The notes: generated from the sequence alone by a model not told the origin. DNA of 64,000 bases from Actinoplanes campanulatus (GCF_014647795.1 NZ_BMPW01000015.1:1-64000); one strand, 5' to 3'. Positions 8,149 through 19,100 are shown, counted from the first letter of the stretch. Made by a program: numbers and translations.

Positions 8149-9596
8149 GCCGACCGCCTGTCCCGTCCGGGGTCGGGACGGCCGGTGTAGCGCCAGTCGG
8201 CCACCACCAGCAGCGGCGTACCGGCGGGCAGGCCGAGGCGTTCGACTTGGCCGAGGGTGCTCCAGGTACGGCGTTCGGCGCGTAGCGCGGCGAAGGTGGT
8301 GGAGTAGCCGCGTGACTTCGACGCGAAGTGGCCGTGGAAGCCGAGTTGGTGCGCCCACCGCCGCAGCCCGGCATACTCCGACTGTCCACCGAGCCGCCAA
8401 CACGTCTCGACCAGCGCGCGGACGTGCCCGGTCAGACGATCGAGCGTGATGCCGGGTCGCCGTCCGGTGCCGTTGCAGGACCGGCACAGCCGTCCGCCGG
8501 TGTGCACGGTGACGCCGCGTCCGGTGCAGGTGCGGCAGAACAGTGGCGGGATGTCAATCCCGGCGGCTTCGGTGGACTTGGTCGCGTACTTGGCGACGTA
8601 CCCGGCCACCGCCGCGTCGGACATCCCGTTGCCGCCGATGCGCCGGATGTCGAGCTGGCGTCCCCAGCGCAGCACCCGCGCCGAGGTGATCCGGGAACCG
8701 GTAACCGTGATGCCCACTCCGGTTGCGGCAGCGCGGATCGCGGTCGTCAGCCGGCGCAGTGTGGCCCACCCGGGTGGTGCCGAGCCCGGCCCGGTCGGGC
8801 CGTCGAGGCGGACGATGGCGTGCAGGTGCACCACGCCGCGGGTCTGGAACTCGGCGACCTTCGCGAAGACCACCCGCACCTGCCCGGATGCCGCGGTTCG
8901 GGTCAGGCCCGCGGTAGCGGCGAGGTGGCGGCGGACGTCGATGGTGAACCGCGCCCACAACCGTCCGGCATAGGCGTTGAACAGCACCTGCCCGGTGTAG
9001 TCGTAGCCGCCCGGATCGAGCGCGGTGCCGATCTCCGGGTCGCCGATCGGGTGCCAGCGCCCGCAGCCACGTCGCGGATGACATCGGCGTGGTTTCCCGT
9101 CACGTGCGGGGCCGCAGTGCACGGGGCCGAACGAAGGCGCGGTCAGCGTGACGAACAGCCGGGGATGATCCGCGACCAGGGCCGGGGTGTCCTTGCCACC
9201 GCGTAGGCCGGCGGCGAACACGTGGAACGCGTCCAGCCGATACAACGCCGAACACGCCGGGCACACCGCCCGCCTCCGGTTGCGGCACCGCACCCCGACC
9301 GGGTGACCGTCGGCGGTGTCGAGGTCGTCGACGATCCGGCCGGTGTCGGGGTCCACGAGCAGCCGCCGACCGGTCAGCAGCACCGGCTGAGCACACTCGC
9401 CCACACGCTGTTCAGCGTTTTCGGCTGCGGCGAGGCGGATGAGGGCACCCAGGTCGACAGCGGCAACAGCGGGTGCGAGGATCGGGGCGGTTCCTTCCCT
9501 CGGTTGAGGGTCGGGGCTGGTAGATGACGGGGGCAGCGGTGTTGTTCTTGGCGGAATGGGCCGCTGCCGCCGTCGATACTGGTCAGCTCCTCCCAT
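8145..9596 (-). CDS. RepSA-like replication initiator
   Basis: A 483-residue rolling-circle-type initiator of the pSAM2 RepSA class, which would nick the element origin and start replication after excision. Seen in the sequence: a CRNRRRAVCPACSALY zinc-type motif (~110), a histidine-rich VVHLHAIVRLDG HUH metal motif (~265), a YVAKYATKS block carrying the tyrosine candidate, and a second CxxC pair (CRTCTGRG, CRSCNGTG) at ~375-395. Length is normal. The start overlaps the end of the translocase gene by 14 bases. A shorter start cannot be excluded because the first ~45 residues are low-complexity Pro/Arg-rich. Confidence 0.85.
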   Translation of the reverse strand: MGGADQYRRRQRPIPPRTTPLPPSSTSPDPQPREGTAPILAPAVAAVDLGALIRLAAAENAEQRVGECAQPVLLTGRRLLVDPDTGRIVDDLDTADGHPVGVRCRNRRRAVCPACSALYRLDAFHVFAAGLRGGKDTPALVADHPRLFVTLTAPSFGPVHCGPARDGKPRRCHPRRGCGRWHPIGDPEIGTALDPGGYDYTGQVLFNAYAGRLWARFTIDVRRHLAATAGLTRTAASGQVRVVFAKVAEFQTRGVVHLHAIVRLDGPTGPGSAPPGWATLRRLTTAIRAAATGVGITVTGSRITSARVLRWGRQLDIRRIGGNGMSDAAVAGYVAKYATKSTEAAGIDIPPLFCRTCTGRGVTVHTGGRLCRSCNGTGRRPGITLDRLTGHVRALVETCWRLGGQSEYAGLRRWAHQLGFHGHFASKSRGYSTTFAALRAERRTWSTLGQVERLGLPAGTPLLVVADWRYTGRPDPGRDRRSA

Positions 9597-10950
9597 GCGT
9601 CATCACCTCCGCCTCAGCCGACAGCAACGCGAGCGGGTCACGCACCAGATGCGTGGTCTGCCCGGCGATCCGATCGGCCACGGCGTCCGGCACATACGGG
9701 GTACGCACGAGGGTGAAACCGGCCCGGCCTTCGGCGACCATCGACGCCACCCCGACATACGCCGGGTCCTGCAACCGGCGAGGATGCTCATCCGGGAACC
9801 CGCTGATGTCGGAGCCGAGCACCGCCGTGGCCGCCTCCGAGGTGCGCTGCGCGAACGACACCGCCACCTGGCAGTTGTCCCGGATCTTCGTAGGGATCGC
9901 GTCACCGGTCGCCTTCTGCGTGGCCAGGATGACCTGAATACCGACGTTGCGGCCCTTACGGATCAACTCCTCGACCAACCGGGCCGTCTCCCGCGCCAGG
10001 GCATCGAGACGCTTGGAGTCGGCGTCGGTGCCCCTGGTCTCGTTCAGGAACGTGTGCGCCTCATCGATCACCACCACGACCAACGGCCAGTTCCCGGACG
10101 GGCCGACGTGCCACATGTTCTTCACCCCGAGCACCGCCCGGATCGAGCACTGCCGAGCGGTCATCAGTTCCCGCACCCGCGCAAGGTGATCCCGCACAAG
10201 CTGCGGATCATCCTTGGCCGACAGCCACGCCCGGGTGAACAGGTCGCCGTAGTCCGGGCCGCCCTTGCCGTCGATGAGCACGAACTGCACCGCCGGGGAC
10301 GGGGCGAGCTGGCAGAAGCGGGCGTTGAGGAAGCTGGTCTTGCCGTAGCCGGCGAGACCGGCGACCACGACGCCGGACACACCCGAACTGCGGATGGTGA
10401 CCGGCTGTCCGTCGGCGTCGACACCCGCCAGCCACAGCCCCGGACCGGCCGAGCCCGTGGCGTCCTCGGTCCACTGGGTATGGCTGGTGAGCGGGTCGGT
10501 GATCAGGACACGCAGCCGGACCAAGCCAGGGCGGGCCTGCTCGACCCGCACCTGACCCACCCGCCACACATCGGCGAGATGACTCGCGGCGTTCTGGAAC
10601 TCTTCGACGCCGAGACGGCCCACGGTGGACGCGTCCACGCGCACGCCCCACGGCTCGACCGCGACCCGGATCGCCGGTATGAGTTCCCGGAGGATTACCG
10701 CCGTGGCCGGGCGGTTCGACCACCACGGGGGACGTGATCGTTCGGTCTGCACGAGGCCGACTCGGCGGGCGGTGCACTTCCACGTGTACGTGATCCGCCA
10801 GGCCCGGCGCAGCATCGGACGCAACGGACGAGGCGTGCGCGCGTAGCGCACCAGGTGCCCGGCCAGCCAGACCAGCCCCACCACGGCGGCGAGGGCGAGG
10901 ACGGCGGCCGGGATCAGCATGGTCAGCCGGGGATCGGGAGGAGACATCAT
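9583..10950 (-). CDS. FtsK/TraB-like DNA translocase
   Basis: A 455-residue membrane-anchored ATPase. One N-terminal transmembrane helix (LIPAAVLALAAVVGLVWLAG, residues ~11-30) is followed by a basic linker and a RecA-like motor. Walker A is GLAGYGKTS and Walker B is VVVVIDEAH, followed by ATQKATGDAIPTKIRDN. Such proteins move double-stranded DNA between mycelia in actinomycete integrative elements without a relaxase, and none is encoded here. The ATG overlaps the stop of the upstream gene. The C-terminus lacks an obvious gamma domain, so the clt recognition sequence is not inferable. Confidence 0.85.
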   Translation of the reverse strand: MMSPPDPRLTMLIPAAVLALAAVVGLVWLAGHLVRYARTPRPLRPMLRRAWRITYTWKCTARRVGLVQTERSRPPWWSNRPATAVILRELIPAIRVAVEPWGVRVDASTVGRLGVEEFQNAASHLADVWRVGQVRVEQARPGLVRLRVLITDPLTSHTQWTEDATGSAGPGLWLAGVDADGQPVTIRSSGVSGVVVAGLAGYGKTSFLNARFCQLAPSPAVQFVLIDGKGGPDYGDLFTRAWLSAKDDPQLVRDHLARVRELMTARQCSIRAVLGVKNMWHVGPSGNWPLVVVVIDEAHTFLNETRGTDADSKRLDALARETARLVEELIRKGRNVGIQVILATQKATGDAIPTKIRDNCQVAVSFAQRTSEAATAVLGSDISGFPDEHPRRLQDPAYVGVASMVAEGRAGFTLVRTPYVPDAVADRIAGQTTHLVRDPLALLSAEAEVMTHGRS

Positions 10951-11270
10951 CCGGGCTTCACCGCCGTCAACGACGCGGCCCGGAAGATCTGCCACGTCCG
11001 GCCGTTCTTCTCCCCCGACACGAACATCAATTCCGACGCGTGGACCATCTGCCCCACCGCCAGGCCCTTGGGCACACCCGGCTCGGGCAGCGAGATCCGC
11101 AACACCTGCGGTTGCCCACCATCCACGGTGAGCGCCACCGGCACCTCCACCAGAGGGGCACCAGTGACCCGGTCCGTCGCCACAATCCCGGCGGACCTGT
11201 CCTTGTACTGCGGCACGGGCGTCGCCAACACCAGCAAGGCCCGACTGCCATCGATCGGCAGCACCAACAT
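10947..11270 (-). CDS. SCO3933-family AICE regulatory protein
   Basis: A 107-residue beta-rich protein (LPIDGSRALLVLATPVPQYKD, then RVTGAPLVEVPVALTVDGG and LAVGQMVHASEL) that matches the small protein usually found immediately upstream of the translocase gene in actinomycete integrative elements, annotated elsewhere as the SCO3933 family. Its biochemical role is not established. The ATG is supported by AAGGAG eight bases upstream. It is the first gene of the minus-strand operon leading to tra, rep, xis and int, and it is divergent from the GntR repressor gene. Confidence 0.75.
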   Translation of the reverse strand: MLVLPIDGSRALLVLATPVPQYKDRSAGIVATDRVTGAPLVEVPVALTVDGGQPQVLRISLPEPGVPKGLAVGQMVHASELMFVSGEKNGRTWQIFRAASLTAVKPG

Positions 11271-11280
11271 GGTTGAAACT

Positions 11281-11360
11281 CCTTGACTCGACGGACCACA
11301 CCCAACGGCACGGTTCCTAAGTTGCCTAAGCTTCACGTGACAATCGTGATCGAGTCAAGG
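11281..11360. promoter_or_regulatory. Divergent control region with 11-bp inverted repeat
   Basis: CCTTGACTCGA at 11281-11291 is repeated exactly in inverse orientation at 11350-11360, and a CCTAAG-TTG-CCTAAG direct repeat lies at 11316-11330. The region separates the tra/rep operon from the KorSA-like GntR gene. In pSAM2 the related KorSA repressor binds in the promoter regions it controls, so these repeats are candidate operators. Confidence 0.5.
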
Positions 11361-11426
11361 GCTTATGGTGAAGAATCTTGGGATGCACGTGTAGCTCAAT
11401 CAGGACAAGATGGCTACGATCAGCCC

Positions 11427-11990
11427 ATGACGCACCCCGCCGACGACAAACGCGCCCTGTTCCAACGGGTCGTCGACGACATCGTCGACCAGATCCGCAC
11501 CGGCACCCTGCACGGTGGGGACGCGCTACCCACCGCCCGGAAAATGGCCGAGAACTACGGGGTCGCGTCCATGACCGCCCAGCGCGCTCTGCGCGAGCTG
11601 CAACACCTTGGGCTCACCTACGCCGTCGTCGGCAAAGGCACCTTCGTGCACCCACTCGCCACCGAACGCATCGGCGCCAACGGACGACCCGACCCGGCAC
11701 GCGGCGGCACCCCGGCCATGGCCGACGACCCGGACCTCAACCGGCGCGTCGCCCAGTTCCTGCTGAAACAGAACGAGATCGCCGGCCGCGTCGTCGACGC
11801 GATGATGGCCAAAGACGTCCGTGCCATGAACCTCGCCGCCCAGGAACTCGCCGACCTCAACGCCGCACACCAAGACCTCGCCGAGGACATCGCGAAGTAC
11901 AAGGCCAACACCGGCATCGACCCAGACGACGCCGCACCAGCAGCACCCGAGTCCGCGAAGCCACGCCGCACCCGCAAACCGACCAAATAG
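11427..11990 (+). CDS. KorSA-like GntR-family repressor
   Basis: A 187-residue regulator with an N-terminal GntR winged helix (residues ~8-75: LFQRVVDDIVDQIRTGTL, LPTARKMAENYGV, SMTAQRALRELQHLGLTYAV, GKGTFV) and a short helical C-terminal part ending in a basic tail. It lacks a large ligand-binding domain, as in KorSA of pSAM2, which represses pra and thereby replication, excision and transfer. The divergent position beside the tra/rep operon fits that role. The start chosen is MTHPADDKRALF; the longer open frame upstream covers the operator-like repeats. Confidence 0.82.
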   Translation: MTHPADDKRALFQRVVDDIVDQIRTGTLHGGDALPTARKMAENYGVASMTAQRALRELQHLGLTYAVVGKGTFVHPLATERIGANGRPDPARGGTPAMADDPDLNRRVAQFLLKQNEIAGRVVDAMMAKDVRAMNLAAQELADLNAAHQDLAEDIAKYKANTGIDPDDAAPAAPESAKPRRTRKPTK

Positions 11991-12054
11991 CCGCAGCCAG
12001 GACGACCACCCGGCACCGACGCAGCGGCCAGTTGGCTAAGAAAAGCTATACAGG

Positions 12055-12124
12055 ATCAAGAAGCGGCCCGGCCGAAGCCGGGCCGCGCGCACGCGCTACA
12101 GGCCTACGGCCCCGCGCGCACGCC
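12055..12124. repeat. Right copy of the ~70-bp GC-rich hairpin repeat
   Basis: This copy has a perfect 10-bp stem, GCGGCCCGGC-CGAA-GCCGGGCCGC, followed by the same GCGCACGCGCTACAG and CCTACGGCCCCGCGCGCACGCC as the left copy at 3654-3723. Together the copies bracket the AICE genes plus the orphan toxin tip and its immunity candidate (about 8.4 kb). Confidence 0.7.
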
Positions 12125-12490
12125 AGGCTGAGCGGTCCCGCAACAGCCCGATCCAGATGGCAGCCATGATCTGCATGCCCCACCCGGCGAGACGATATCC
12201 AGGTAGCGACCTGAGCGCGCGACGCCACCTCGCCCCCAACCGCGCAAGCAAGCACCACCGGCCTGACACGAGTTGATCCATGTCGATATTCATGATCGGC
12301 TGACATCAACCGTGACAGCAACCCGTGCGACCAGCCACGCGCGCCAGCGCACCGCAGCTCCGAAGGATGCGATGCCACGAGGAGCTTCGACCACCGAACC
12401 TGACCGCTGGCAAATACCCGCACGACTGGGCGAAATGCCGAAGCACGCACCCGAGGCATACCAGTTCAGGATTTAGAATCGCCAGATCTT
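12125..12490. other. Intergenic region without recognisable gene
   Basis: The 366 bases between the right hairpin repeat and the immunity candidate carry no open frame with recognisable domains. Small palindromic patches (for example around the TCGATATTCATGATCGG stretch) are present but no clear promoter or attachment site could be assigned. Confidence 0.5.
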
Positions 12491-13132
12491 CTACTCGACC
12501 AAGAATTCCACGGTGGACATCAGGAAAAGACCATAGCCCATAGCCGTACCGATCTCTCGGAGATCTTCGTACTCAGTAAGCCCGATCGTGCAATTACTAG
12601 CGACAAGCAGTCTTAGAAGGAAGCGAAATGCGAGCTCGGGCCGAGCCTCCGAGTCGGCGTACTGATGGAGTGCTTCCACCGCTGCCGGAGACCCCTCCCC
12701 AAGGGCACCACCGAGGCCCGATCGAGTAAGGCAATCCGACAGACGATCATGGAGTTGCTGGATTACCCGTCGCACCTCGCCCCCGCACTCTCTATAGCGC
12801 AAACCAGACGACAGAGGCCTGCTCTCCCTCTTTAGCCTCTCGTTACATTCTCCAAGAACCAGCCTGAGGAGACCCTCGCTAGACATTCCGGCAAGCCGAG
12901 GCTGATAGTTCCCCATGGTGCTTGCAAACCAAAGACTTCCTGCGTAGTCGCCTCTCGCGTTCCATTCAATCATGAACGAGAGATCATCCGCCAGCGCCGC
13001 GAGATGCGCGGCAGACTGCCCATTTAGGTACGCAATAGCAACATCCATCGGCACCCCCTCACTTGGCCAGTCCTGATGGAACTGCTGAGCCAGGGCAGTG
13101 ACGCCGAAATCAAAGTCAGCGACAGGATTCAT
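12491..13132 (-). CDS. Putative immunity protein for the Rhs RNase A-like tip
   Basis: A 213-residue, mostly helical cytoplasmic protein starting 9 bases after the Rhs stop. Its position directly downstream of the toxin tip and its lower GC content are the hallmarks of a cognate immunity gene. Long amphipathic helices are visible (for example LSFMIEWNARGDY and EVRRVIQQLHDRLSDCL). I do not recognise the family. It would protect the producer against the RNase A-like toxin carried at the end of the Rhs protein; that is inference from gene order. Confidence 0.65.
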   Translation of the reverse strand: MNPVADFDFGVTALAQQFHQDWPSEGVPMDVAIAYLNGQSAAHLAALADDLSFMIEWNARGDYAGSLWFASTMGNYQPRLAGMSSEGLLRLVLGECNERLKRESRPLSSGLRYRECGGEVRRVIQQLHDRLSDCLTRSGLGGALGEGSPAAVEALHQYADSEARPELAFRFLLRLLVASNCTIGLTEYEDLREIGTAMGYGLFLMSTVEFLVE

Positions 13133-13141
13133 TCGGACTCC

Positions 13142-16100
13142 TCAGCGAGGGTACGCTGTGTAGACATAATAACCTCCAGAATGCCCCTGAGCGCGCTGAA
13201 GAACGATGGTATAGGCATTACTGCTGGGTGAAATCGACCCATCCGCTCTTGCCACCACGCCAATCGGGTTATTCGCACCGAATCTGCCGTTGATTTCAAG
13301 GTTCCCCACGCCGCCTCCACGGAGCCACCTATCAATCTTGCCCTTATTCCCGGCCAATCCGTAGTCAACAACCTGCTGAGCGGTTTGAAGGTCAAGGAAA
13401 CGCGATTTTACTCCAGTGGCTTGAGCCATTTGGACAAGTTGGGCGTTAGACACATTGACGTGCTCGTTGAGAACGTGAGCATTCGGGAACCGGGCAGCGT
13501 CACCCACAAGGTCGCCGCAGTTGTGCACCAGCACGGGCGTGTTGCCGGCGAGCACATAGTACGTGTGGATGGTGTCAACAGTAAGGTTGTAGACGGTGGT
13601 TTGAGGATTGGTCCACCGTTCGATAGCGGCGATCTGGGCATGTGTGCCGGCGTTGGTGCGTAGGCGCTGGCCGGACTTAAGGTCGGTCGCGTCGATCCAC
13701 TTGCCGAGTTCAGGGACCCAGAACGGGTGTTCGGCGGTTGCAGTTATTTCGGCTGTCGGTGCATCGTCGGCGTTCGAGGGCTGGAAGCTTACTTTCACAA
13801 GGTGTTTGACGCCGCTGCCGACGATGAGATCGGTGACTTCCTCCGCTTGAGTTTCGCCAGTCACCGGATCGGTAGCGAGAACGAGGTCGCCAACGGTCAC
13901 GTCTTCGATGGCCTTGGTGCGTCCATTTGCGAGCAGCACCAAGGTGCCTGCCGCGAAGCTGTTGCCGCCGTCTTTACAGGAAGCCGCGAGGACCTCAACG
14001 AGGCTAGCCCTTCCGCCACCATTCCTGCCGAGCCTGCCGAGTTTGCTGAATAGTCCTGCGCCTTTGCTGCCTACTAAGACATCGGCAGCCACGACGACCC
14101 CGCGGCCGACAGCCTCGTCTTGCTGGCCGCTGTTCCAGTCGTCGCGGATTGCGCCGAAGAGTCCTTCCCACATGGCGTCGACCGTGGCGCCAGGCTGGTC
14201 GATCAAGCTGACCAGTTGAGGGCCACCGGGTTGAATGCACGTGATTTGGTAGTAGGTCCTAGCGCAGTCGTACGCGCCTTTAGCTATCTGGAGCGGAGCC
14301 GTCACAATACCCAAGGCCGTTTCGAGGCCTTGTTCGTTAGCACCCGTGATGACGCCAGCGACGTCGTTGCCGCCATCTCCAGCAGATCCGTCGTTCGTCC
14401 CGCCGGATCCGCCGGGCTCTTCTCCCTCATCGTCGTCGTCATCATCACCGGTGCCGGGGGTTGGTTGCTGGGGGTCTCCGCCGGGGTTGCAGTTTGGGTC
14501 TTCGGCGCATCGGCCGCCACCGGGGTCGGTGCCGGTGGGGTCGGATTGGGTGATGGGGGTGTTGTTGGCGTAGTTGTAGCCGTTCCAGTGTTGTGGGTCG
14601 GTGAGGTCCATCAGGGGGTCGACGGAGATGAACCGGCCGAGTGTGAGGTCGTAACGTCTGGCGCCCATGTTGATCAGGCCGGTGGGGTCGGCGTCACCAC
14701 CGACGAAGCTCTTGCTGTTGACCCACATGGGGTTGGTTCCCCGTTCGCCGCCGTAAGGAGTTTGGCGGCGGAGGGTAACGGCTTGGGTGCCGGCGTTGAT
14801 GGCGATCTGCTGTGTGCCCTGGTGGTCGTTGAACAGCCAGGTAAGGCTGGTGATGTCGGATGATGCCTTGCGCGAGGCGAAGGTTGTGCCGGCGAGGCTG
14901 TAGTAGCGGGTGCCGGTGTTGACGGAGTTTTCGCGGCGGATCTCCTGGCCGGGCAGGTAGAGGGTGGTGCCGGTGGCGTCGCGCCGGATGAGCCTGCTGC
15001 CGTCGGCGTCGTAGACGCTGGTCTCGAGGGTGCCCTCGCTGGCGGTGACAGTCTCCAGTTTTCCTTCGGCGTTCCAGTTGAGGGTTTGGCTGTTGGTGTT
15101 GGTTTCGCAGTCGTTGCTGCTGCTGCCGGTGGTCGGGCGGCAGATCATGTTGCCGTTGGCGTCGTAGCGGTATTCGGTGGTGGTGGTCGAGTTGCCGACG
15201 GTGGTATCCATGCCGGTGACGGCATGGGGGCGTACGACGTTGGCTCCGCCGTCGGGCACGGCGTACTTGCGCACGGTGTTGGTTGCGGCGTGGGTGGTTT
15301 CGGTCTTCCGGGAGCCGGTGTTGTTGAAGGTCCAGTCCTGCCAGTACGGGGCCGGCCCGGCGAGGTCGTCCAGGTTGGGGTCGGTTTTGCAGGGCAGGGT
15401 GGCCTTCGGGGTCCAGGCGGTAGTCAGCTGGCCGAGGGCGTCGGTGCGGAAGCATTGCTTCTCACCGACGCCGACGGCGGGCTTCTCCTCGATCGAGGTG
15501 ATGTTGCCGGCTTCGTCGTAGTCGTAATGGCGGTCGGAGACCGTTCCGGCGACCGAACTGCGTTCGACGGTGGTGTGGTCGATGCGTCGGGTGCCTTCTT
15601 CGCGGTAGATGACGTCCCGGACGAACGAGTCGACGCTAGGCATCTTGTAGACGGAGCCGGAGCGTTCACCGTAGGCGGTGTAGTAGGCGGTGGCCATAGT
15701 ACCGGCCCAGTTGGTCAGGCTGGTGTCGAGGCGGGCCGGCATGCCGGTGGCAGGGTCGTAGGTGGTGGTGAGTTCCTCGGTGACCAGGCCGCCGCCTGCG
15801 GGGTAGGAGATGCTGGTGGGTTCGCCGGTGGCGGCCGCGTAGCCGTAGCCGTAGAGGTAGGTGCCGTTGAGGCCGGTTTCGACGTCGGGGATGACGTAGT
15901 TGACACCGACGGGCTGGTAGCGGCCGTTGAAGTTGCGGACCTGCCATTTGTAGGCGTTGGTGGAGCCGGCCGGTTCGTAACGGATCGCCTGGGTCAGTTG
16001 TCCGCGGAAGCCGGGCGTGGTGTCGGACAGTTCGTCGTAGAACCATGCGGCGCGTAGCGGTCCGGTCTTGGAGTCGTCGCGTACCTGGCGTTTCCGGCCG

Positions 16101-19100
16101 AGGGTGTCGTAGGTGTACCAGAGCTTTTCGCCGCGGGCGTCGACGGTGCTTTCCAGCTCGTCTTTGTCGTTGTAGGTGAAGTCGGTGGTGCCTTTGTCGG
16201 GGTCGGTGCTTTGGTCGAGTCGGCCTTTGACGTCGTAGGTGCTGGTCCAGGTGTTCTTGTCGGCGTCGACGACCGTGGTCTGTTGGCCCTTGCGGTTGAA
16301 GGTGTAGGTCGTCTCGAGGTAGGCGCCGTTGACTCCATCCGGGCTGGTGTGTTGCCGCAAAGCGGTCACCCGGCCGTCGATGTCGGTCAGGGTGGTGGTG
16401 GGGGTGCTGCCCTTCGGCGGTGTGATCTTTGTGCGGTCGCCTTCGTAGGTGGTGGTGGTATGCCAGTTCTCGACCAGGTTGGTGACACCGTCACCGCTGA
16501 GGAAGATCGACGTGGTGGCCCGGGAGGCGCGGTCGAAGACGGTCTTGGTGACTGATGGCACAGACCATTCCGGTTCCCACCAGAGCACGCCGGAGGGCGC
16601 GCCGGGTTCGGCATGGGCGCCGTAAGTCATTGCGGTCCGGCTGAATTCGTCGTAGATGGTGTCGGTGACGACCCGGTCGCCGCTACCGCCCAGCGACAGT
16701 GTCTGGGTTTGCCGTGGCCGTAGCAGGGCGTCCAGGATCTGGTAGGAGGTGACGTAGTTGCCGGCAGCGTTGAGCGTCTGCGACTTGACGTACGGGTAGG
16801 CGTCCCGGTTGGCTGCGAACGAGTACTCGTACTGTGCTGTCGGTTTGGTGGCGTTGGCAGCTCGGGTCCAGCCCAGATTCCACACCCGAGATACGCGACC
16901 GAACGCGTCGTAGTCCACGTCGGCAGCGATGCGGTTGTTCGGGTCGGTCTGTTTGTTGACTGTTCCCCAGTAGGGGTTGGTCTCGACGGTGGAGGGCCAG
17001 CCGAGCGCGTTCTTCGTGACGATTTTGGTGACGGGCCCGCCGACGGCCGGCGTGTAGGTGGTTGTGGTGACGTTGTTCCTGATGTCGGTGGTGGTCTTCG
17101 CCCGGCCGCTGGAGTCGTAGGTGGCCGCCGAGGTCATTTGCCACACCGTTCCGGTGGCCGACGTCCAGTCCTTGAGTGTCTCGGTTCTGGTCGGTGATCC
17201 CAGCGTTGGTGGTGTGGTAGTGCTGGTGGCGCCGTCGAAGAAGACTCGGCTGTCGGCGATGACGTGATCGCTGCTGGTCGGAGTCTGGCCGCAGGCCAGG
17301 GCGGTAGTGAGGGTGCGGCTGACCATCTGGGTCAGGTTCTTGTCGACGTTGCGGTTGTAGGTGTAGGCGGTGCATTTCTCGTCGTCGGTCTTGCTGATGT
17401 CGCCGTCGTCCTGCGACCAGTTGACCGTCCCGTAGGTGTCATCGAAGTCGCTGCGGCTACCGGAGATCCGCCAGCCGCGGCTGCCGTCCACACCGAGCGC
17501 CGTGGCGGTGTAGGTGTTCTGGGTGCCGGTGTAGCGGGCCTCGACGGTGTCGGAGTAGCCGGTGTCGTCGACGATGGTCCGGCTCGCGGTCGGGTTGGAC
17601 CGCCACGGCACACTGACGGTCTTCGACACTGGCTTGGACTCGACACCGTTGAAGGTGGCCTGTTCCCGGATCCGGCCGGCGAACTGTTCGTAGTCGTACA
17701 CCGTCTCGGAGCCGATTGAGGCCGGCACGGTCACGGGCCGGGTGCCGCCGGATGGTGCCGCCCGGTCGCCGTGCATGCCGCGCAGGAACGTGGTGACGGT
17801 CAGCGTCCGCGTGTCGACCTCGTCACCGACGGTGGTGCGGACCTGTTTGTAGCCGCGCCACTGATCCCAGGTCTTCCGGTTGGCCTCGACCAAGCCGTCG
17901 TCGTCGGCGTAGTGCCAGGCGGCATCGCCGACGTACTCGTAGCGGGTGTGTTTAGACGGCGCCGGATGACCGTTCGATCCCTGCAGGTCGTCTTCGGCGA
18001 CATGGGTGACGACGTACTTGTGCCACCATTCCTCGACCATGACGTCGCCGCCGGGATCGGCGTTGTCGGGCACCTTCACCGGATAGCAGCGTCGCGTGTT
18101 GGTATGCGCTTTCAGCGTCTCTACGATCGCCTCGGTGCAGTCCTCTGGCGAGTAGTCGACCTTGATTCGGGCGCCGGTCTCAGTGACGATGCTGCCGATC
18201 CGCAGCCAACTATGGGTCGAGGTGTTCTCGGTCAGCACCCGGTTGGCCTTCGAGACCGCTTCGAAGGTCACCGGCGGCATGTTCACCTGCCCGCCGCCGA
18301 CATGGCTGGCGCGGTCGATCCGCTCGAGCCAGAGGCCGGTGTGGGTAGTGTCGGCGGTGGCCGAGAACGTGTGCGTCAGCGTCCACGAATCCACGTCCTG
18401 CCATTGCGGCGTCGCGACGGTGGTGTCCCAGACCCGGGTGGTGACCTTCTTGAGCCGCTTGGTCGTCCAGAACGTCGGCGAGAACAGTTCCGGGCAGCTT
18501 GTCGCGGAGGCTTTGCACTCCTGATCCCAGGGCGTGTCTTTCCAATTCTCCACCTTCGGCGACGCCTCGGATCCACAGTCGGTGAAACACCGCACATCGG
18601 GTGTGAAGACGACCTGCGCGAACGGGTTAGCGTTGCGTTCGGTGACGCCGTGCGGCACCAGAGTGCGGTCGTAGGTGCCATAGTCGATCCGAGTCAGGTA
18701 ACCAGCCCGGTCGTAGGTGACCGTCGCGGAGTCGGTGGCGTTCTGCGCGTACTTGTTGGTCTCCTTGGCATACCAGTACGACATGGTGTTGCCGCGGACG
18801 TCGACGACGTAGTCGAGGTTCCAGCGATAGGCCTGCACGCAGTCGGAGGCCATGAACCCGCTCTCATGGCACGGCTCGCCCGAGTGGTTGCCGAAGACCG
18901 GGACGGTCAGCGTCGAGTTGGTCGCGCTCGTCTCGCCAGGCAGGTCATCGAGGCCAAAGTAGTATTGGGTGCCGTCGGTGGAGGTGACCAGCCAGTGCTC
19001 GCCCACACCGTCCTTGTCCGTGTCACCGGTGTCGCCGTTGCTGGCGTTGACGAGCTTCTTGACCTTCGAGCCGTCCTCGTTGCGTAGATGCCAGCCTTTA

